From Planctomyces sp. (GTDB lineage Bacteria; Planctomycetota; Planctomycetia; Planctomycetales; Planctomycetaceae), in NCBI GenBank assembly GCA_016795105.1, contig JAEUIH010000010.1:1-64000 (forward strand): a DNA stretch of 64,000 nucleotides. The letters are read 5' to 3'. Position numbers and translations under genes: made by a program. Below, piece by piece: positions 61,322 to 64,000 of the stretch. How positions within the stretch are numbered: the stretch's first letter is position 1; each line of letters begins with the position of its first letter. The notes under the pieces were generated by a model. That model ran no database searches, had not been told where the DNA came from, and saw only the letters and a list, made by a program, of their open reading frames with translations.

Positions 61322-63068
61322 TTTCAGAAGCCTTGTTTGCAAACCCAGCAAACAAGGCTTTTTTGCTGGATATTTCGAGGTTTTCAGCATTCTGCAGAGC
61401 TGGGTCACCAACAGCTGCGATCCTCGCTGAAGTGTCAGCAAATGCCATGTTTTGACTCGAAACGTCAGAAGTTGGTGCAACATCTGGTGCAACGAAATCT
61501 GAACGCCTCCCTTCAGTGCCAGTCGCCTTCATGAGTTCGCGCTGTGGACTGGGATCGTCGATCAGTGGCAACGATGGCAGAGCGTCCAATGCTCCCTCGA
61601 TGTCGAGCAGCCGAGGGTCTGTGTAAACGTTCATAGTCAACCCGATGTCGCTGTGCCTCATGGCGGCCTGTGCGGTCCGCGGAGCAACACCACCTTTCGA
61701 AAGCAGAGTTCCGAACGAGTGTCGCAGAGCGTGTACGTCGATCGTCCAGCCCCGCTCGTCACGCTTCGGGATGCCAGCTGCTACGAGGTCGCGGTCGAGA
61801 ATGCGAACCAAACCGGCCGGGACGGTAAACAGAGGCGTATCGAGCGGCAGAGGGGCCTCAGCGTCGCGTTGAAACCTGAGTGCGATTCGCTCACCATCCG
61901 TGTCGGTAAACCCCTGACGTTCATTCCTGAGCGTTTCGCGCCATCTCCGCAGGTCATCGGCCAGATCAGCCCGGAGCGGAATAGCGGCTCGCTGGCGATT
62001 CTTCGTCTCATCGGAGTTCATATTGATCACGGGTATCGGACCGTCAAGGTCCAGATGTCCGACAGTTACGGCCGCCAACTCACCTTTGCGGAGTCCAGTG
62101 AGAACGAGAGTCTTGAAAATCAAAGCCCGTTCTCGGCCAAGTCGATCCAGTTTCGCGATGTGGTCAGGACTGTTCTTCAGACGCTCACGACCACGCTCAA
62201 CCGCTGCGTCGAGGTCGTCCAACGTTAAGGCAGCGTAAGTCCACTTCTTGCGTTTCTTCCCGGTAGAGGGATCGGGAGAGGATTTCTCCGGTGGTTTCTC
62301 CGCTGAGATCGGTTGCCGGCCGAATTCAGCGATTGGACGCCACCGAGCAACTCGCAGCAGCTTCAGCAACTCCTGTTCAGTCAGCGACCGCCGCTTACGT
62401 CGGGGATGCGCACTTGCGTCCAGTTTTGGCACATCGTTGAACGGGTTCACCAACATCCGCCTGTTGCGAACGCACCAATTCGCGAAAATGATCAATTCGT
62501 TGCGAAATTCGTTGATATTCGCAGGGGACATTGTGCCTGCCAGCTGCTCGCGCATCCAGCGGTCAAGTGCTTCACTTTGAAGGTCCGAGAGGACTCGAAA
62601 CCCGCATTCTTTTGCAAGTCGGGTCAGACGAGCACGAGTATTGTTCTGTCCCATCTGAGTCACACCGTTTGGTGCGCGTTTCGTTCGGCGGCACACGAAG
62701 TGCTCGACGTGAGTCAGGAACGGCACGTCCTGCTGATTCGCGATTTTGTCCTCAGCCGGCGAAATGATCTTCGCCAAGACCAGTTCTGCCCGCCGCTCCA
62801 ACTCGCCAAGTACGGCCCGCGCCGCCATTTCATCCCGGCATCCTGTTGCGACTTCGCGGACGATGCCCTCTCCATCTCGATACCGCGCTGTGAACGTCCC
62901 TGCTGTGTCGACGATGCGTGGCAAGCCGTCTTTTCCGATTGTCACCCGAGCTGTGCGTACACGGCCTCTGGAGGGCTTCCAGCGTGCGTACTGCTCACCC
63001 TGCTTCGTGAAGAGCTCGGCGTTCTTTGGCATGGGTCGAGTCACGGTTTTCCTGAAAACAGTTCCCAC
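61275..63068 (-). CDS. Tyrosine recombinase/integrase
   Basis: A 597-residue phage-type integrase starting at GTG 63068. The core-binding domain is near 115-215. The catalytic set is complete: R327 in LTGLRKGEL, H446/R449 in HALRHSFGT, H472 in MRHSD and Y482 in MNVYTDPR. A long charged insert (about 245-280) is unusual. After the catalytic domain another 110 residues continue; the last stretch IGVTGFEPAASTSRT is antisense tRNA-Pro sequence, and the stretch before it is the antisense tRNA terminator. The enzyme joins the element to the tRNA target and removes it again. Confidence 0.93.
   Translation of the reverse strand: MGTVFRKTVTRPMPKNAELFTKQGEQYARWKPSRGRVRTARVTIGKDGLPRIVDTAGTFTARYRDGEGIVREVATGCRDEMAARAVLGELERRAELVLAKIISPAEDKIANQQDVPFLTHVEHFVCRRTKRAPNGVTQMGQNNTRARLTRLAKECGFRVLSDLQSEALDRWMREQLAGTMSPANINEFRNELIIFANWCVRNRRMLVNPFNDVPKLDASAHPRRKRRSLTEQELLKLLRVARWRPIAEFGRQPISAEKPPEKSSPDPSTGKKRKKWTYAALTLDDLDAAVERGRERLKNSPDHIAKLDRLGRERALIFKTLVLTGLRKGELAAVTVGHLDLDGPIPVINMNSDETKNRQRAAIPLRADLADDLRRWRETLRNERQGFTDTDGERIALRFQRDAEAPLPLDTPLFTVPAGLVRILDRDLVAAGIPKRDERGWTIDVHALRHSFGTLLSKGGVAPRTAQAAMRHSDIGLTMNVYTDPRLLDIEGALDALPSLPLIDDPSPQRELMKATGTEGRRSDFVAPDVAPTSDVSSQNMAFADTSARIAAVGDPALQNAENLEISSKKALFAGFANKASEIGVTGFEPAASTSRT
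61328..61364 (+). terminator. Intrinsic terminator of tRNA-Pro
   Basis: A perfect 13-bp stem AAGCCTTGTTTGC/GCAAACAAGGCTT with a 7-nt loop, followed by a T-run (61359-61364). It begins 7 nt after the tRNA. Antisense, the same bases encode residues near the C-terminus of the integrase. Confidence 0.9.
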
Positions 63069-63243
63069 TTCAAGCCCCTTCTTCCTTCAACCTCTGACCA
63101 CAAGCACCAGATCACCGCCAGGCTCGACGTTGCATCTCATCTTTGGTAACCTTCCCGCGCGCCCGCGCGAGGGAACACATATTTGTCGAGTGGTTGACGA
63201 GCCAAAGCCAGATTTCCCCTCAGAAATCCGTCCTGATCGCCCA

Positions 63244-63465
63244 TCACTCGTCCTCATCTCTCACCAGCACCAAACCGAAATGAGCAGCGAGCTTGTCAGC
63301 ACAGTCGAGCCTCAGGCTTTGTTCTCCACTGAGGAATCGGCGGATCGAGGCACGCTCCACACCAGCGGCTCTGGATAAAGTAAGCAGCGGGATTCCCGAC
63401 TTGCGAATGGTCTCTCGGAGAACGTCAGACATTGTTGGAGGTTCTTTTCTCTTCGGTGTTGCCAT
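63244..63465 (-). CDS. Small XRE-type helix-turn-helix regulator
   Basis: About 73 residues from ATG 63465; the frame is open to 63492. Residues 20-65 form a Cro/C1-type HTH: TIRKSGIPLLTLSRAAGVERASIRRFLSGEQSLRLDCADKLAAHFGL. It probably controls integrase or excision genes. It is 175 bp upstream of the integrase on the same strand. Confidence 0.8.
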   Translation of the reverse strand: MATPKRKEPPTMSDVLRETIRKSGIPLLTLSRAAGVERASIRRFLSGEQSLRLDCADKLAAHFGLVLVRDEDE

Positions 63466-63655
63466 AGTGGGATAACTATCCCATTCCGGCAATACGTTGG
63501 CAAGAGTCTTCCCGGGAATATTTCCGGTGATCTCCCAACTCTTTGTCGTGTGTCCGAATCGTCCGTGCGGTCCTTTAGTTGCCTTCCAAAACGGGATCCG
63601 CTGGCATTCGGCAACGAATCCTAAGGATGATTAACAACACATTTCCGCCAGGTTC

Positions 63656-64000
63656 TCACCCCAGCTTTAATGACATGCTGTAGCCCCTACGCTTGAATGC
63701 TGCTTCGAACGCCTCGGCCACGAATGGAAGATCTCGCTCCGTCGCGAAGATTGAATCGTGCAATGTCATGAAGAACATTTCTGGCCGGCTAACAACCAGA
63801 TCTGCCGCTACGGTGTGGATTACGAGATCACTTTCAGCCCGTTGGAGCAGCCGAATCAGGTTTGCGTGCTCGGCTCCATCTCGGTTTACGCTACGGATGA
63901 AGTTGTAAACTGTCGGGAAATGCTCGCGGAACACGTCCTCGACGGCGCTCCGATAAGTGCCACGCTTCGCCAAAACGTCCGTCAGGAAACGTTTCTTCGC
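63656..64000 (-). CDS. C-terminal part of an element gene cut by the window edge
   Basis: The frame is open from 64000 down to the stop at 63656, with no credible start (only TTG at 63973), so this is the 3' end of a larger gene. The sequence ends LIRLLQRAESDLVIHTVAADL...MTLHDSIFATERDLPFVAEAF. The LHDS(I) motif in a polymerase-like C-terminus is a weak resemblance only; no family is assigned. It is probably an element replication or maintenance gene. Confidence 0.6.
   Translation of the reverse strand, partial: AKKRFLTDVLAKRGTYRSAVEDVFREHFPTVYNFIRSVNRDGAEHANLIRLLQRAESDLVIHTVAADLVVSRPEMFFMTLHDSIFATERDLPFVAEAFEAAFKRRGYSMSLKLG

Larger units (their letters stand above)
61275..64000 (-). mobile_element. 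Integrated element at tRNA-Pro, left end only
   Basis: Region from the tRNA-Pro 3' half rightward, carrying a tyrosine integrase, an XRE regulator and a truncated third gene, all on the minus strand. The integrase gene ends in the tRNA, which matches integration of a tRNA-specific element with its att core at about 61280-61321. The other att copy lies outside the window, so size and type (prophage or ICE/genomic island) are unknown. Confidence 0.8.

Noticed and set aside
62313-63149. Plus-strand open frame opposite the integrase
   Set aside because: The integrase frame carries all catalytic residues; the opposite frame has no recognisable features.

Overview
The window looks like a chromosomal stretch of a planctomycete (Planctomycetota). 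The marker families are all present: a DUF1549/DUF1553 cytochrome-like protein paired with a DUF1501 protein, two DUF1559 pseudopilin-like proteins, a secreted sulfatase, prenyltransferase-repeat proteins, the alternative GlmU-like nucleotidyltransferase, a bacterial formylmethanofuran formyltransferase (C1 transfer) and the short GC-rich palindromic repeats typical of these genomes. The exact genus cannot be told from the sequence alone. Most genes are ordinary single-copy chromosomal genes, closely packed, often with 1-4 nt start/stop overlaps.

Layout. 1-540: the 5' end of a minus-strand gene leaving the window, then small repeats. 542-8139: HDAC-like deacetylase, dolichol-kinase-like membrane protein, nucleoside hydrolase plus ribokinase (ribose salvage), phosphate-type porin, exported arsenate-reductase-like protein, exported hypothetical. 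8291-17389 (minus): membrane MutS-like ATPase, a prenyltransferase-repeat protein with a CxxCH motif, polysaccharide deacetylase and sulfatase, then DUF1805/uppS and a ZnuA-like lipoprotein/asd. 17606-27347 (plus): an ECF-type sigma factor, a single-TM protein, a short GspE ATPase, three different GspF proteins in a row, three small prepilin-like proteins and two DUF1559 proteins. This is the most distinctive locus: a compact pseudopilus-type assembly without visible secretin, inner-membrane platform partners or prepilin peptidase.

27616-45284: GlmU-like protein, a 70-bp tandem repeat, PLD-family protein, Tat-type amidohydrolase, formyl-THF cyclo-ligase and FhcD (C1 metabolism), SUMF1-fold protein, sugar isomerase-like TIM barrel, methyltransferase, TRASH-like lipoprotein, a second prenyltransferase-repeat protein, the PSCyt1-DUF1549-DUF1553 / DUF1501 pair, small membrane and DUF1801 proteins, and DUF808. 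45534-51949: lipoproteins with HEAT and TPR repeats, a glutamine amidotransferase, an FHA-GAF-class III cyclase and a receiver lacking its phospho-acceptor Asp. 52267-61017: coaX with split transhydrogenase genes, macrodomain plus alpha/beta hydrolase, pgi and a 7-bladed lactonase.

61247-64000: a tRNA-Pro(CGG) whose 3' part is the target of an integrated element. Its tyrosine integrase reads antisense through the tRNA terminator and tRNA 3' half; an XRE regulator and a truncated third gene follow, and the element continues beyond the window. Throughout, REP/MITE-like repeats sit at gene 3' ends, and in at least five places the stop codon of the adjacent gene lies in or on the border of the repeat.
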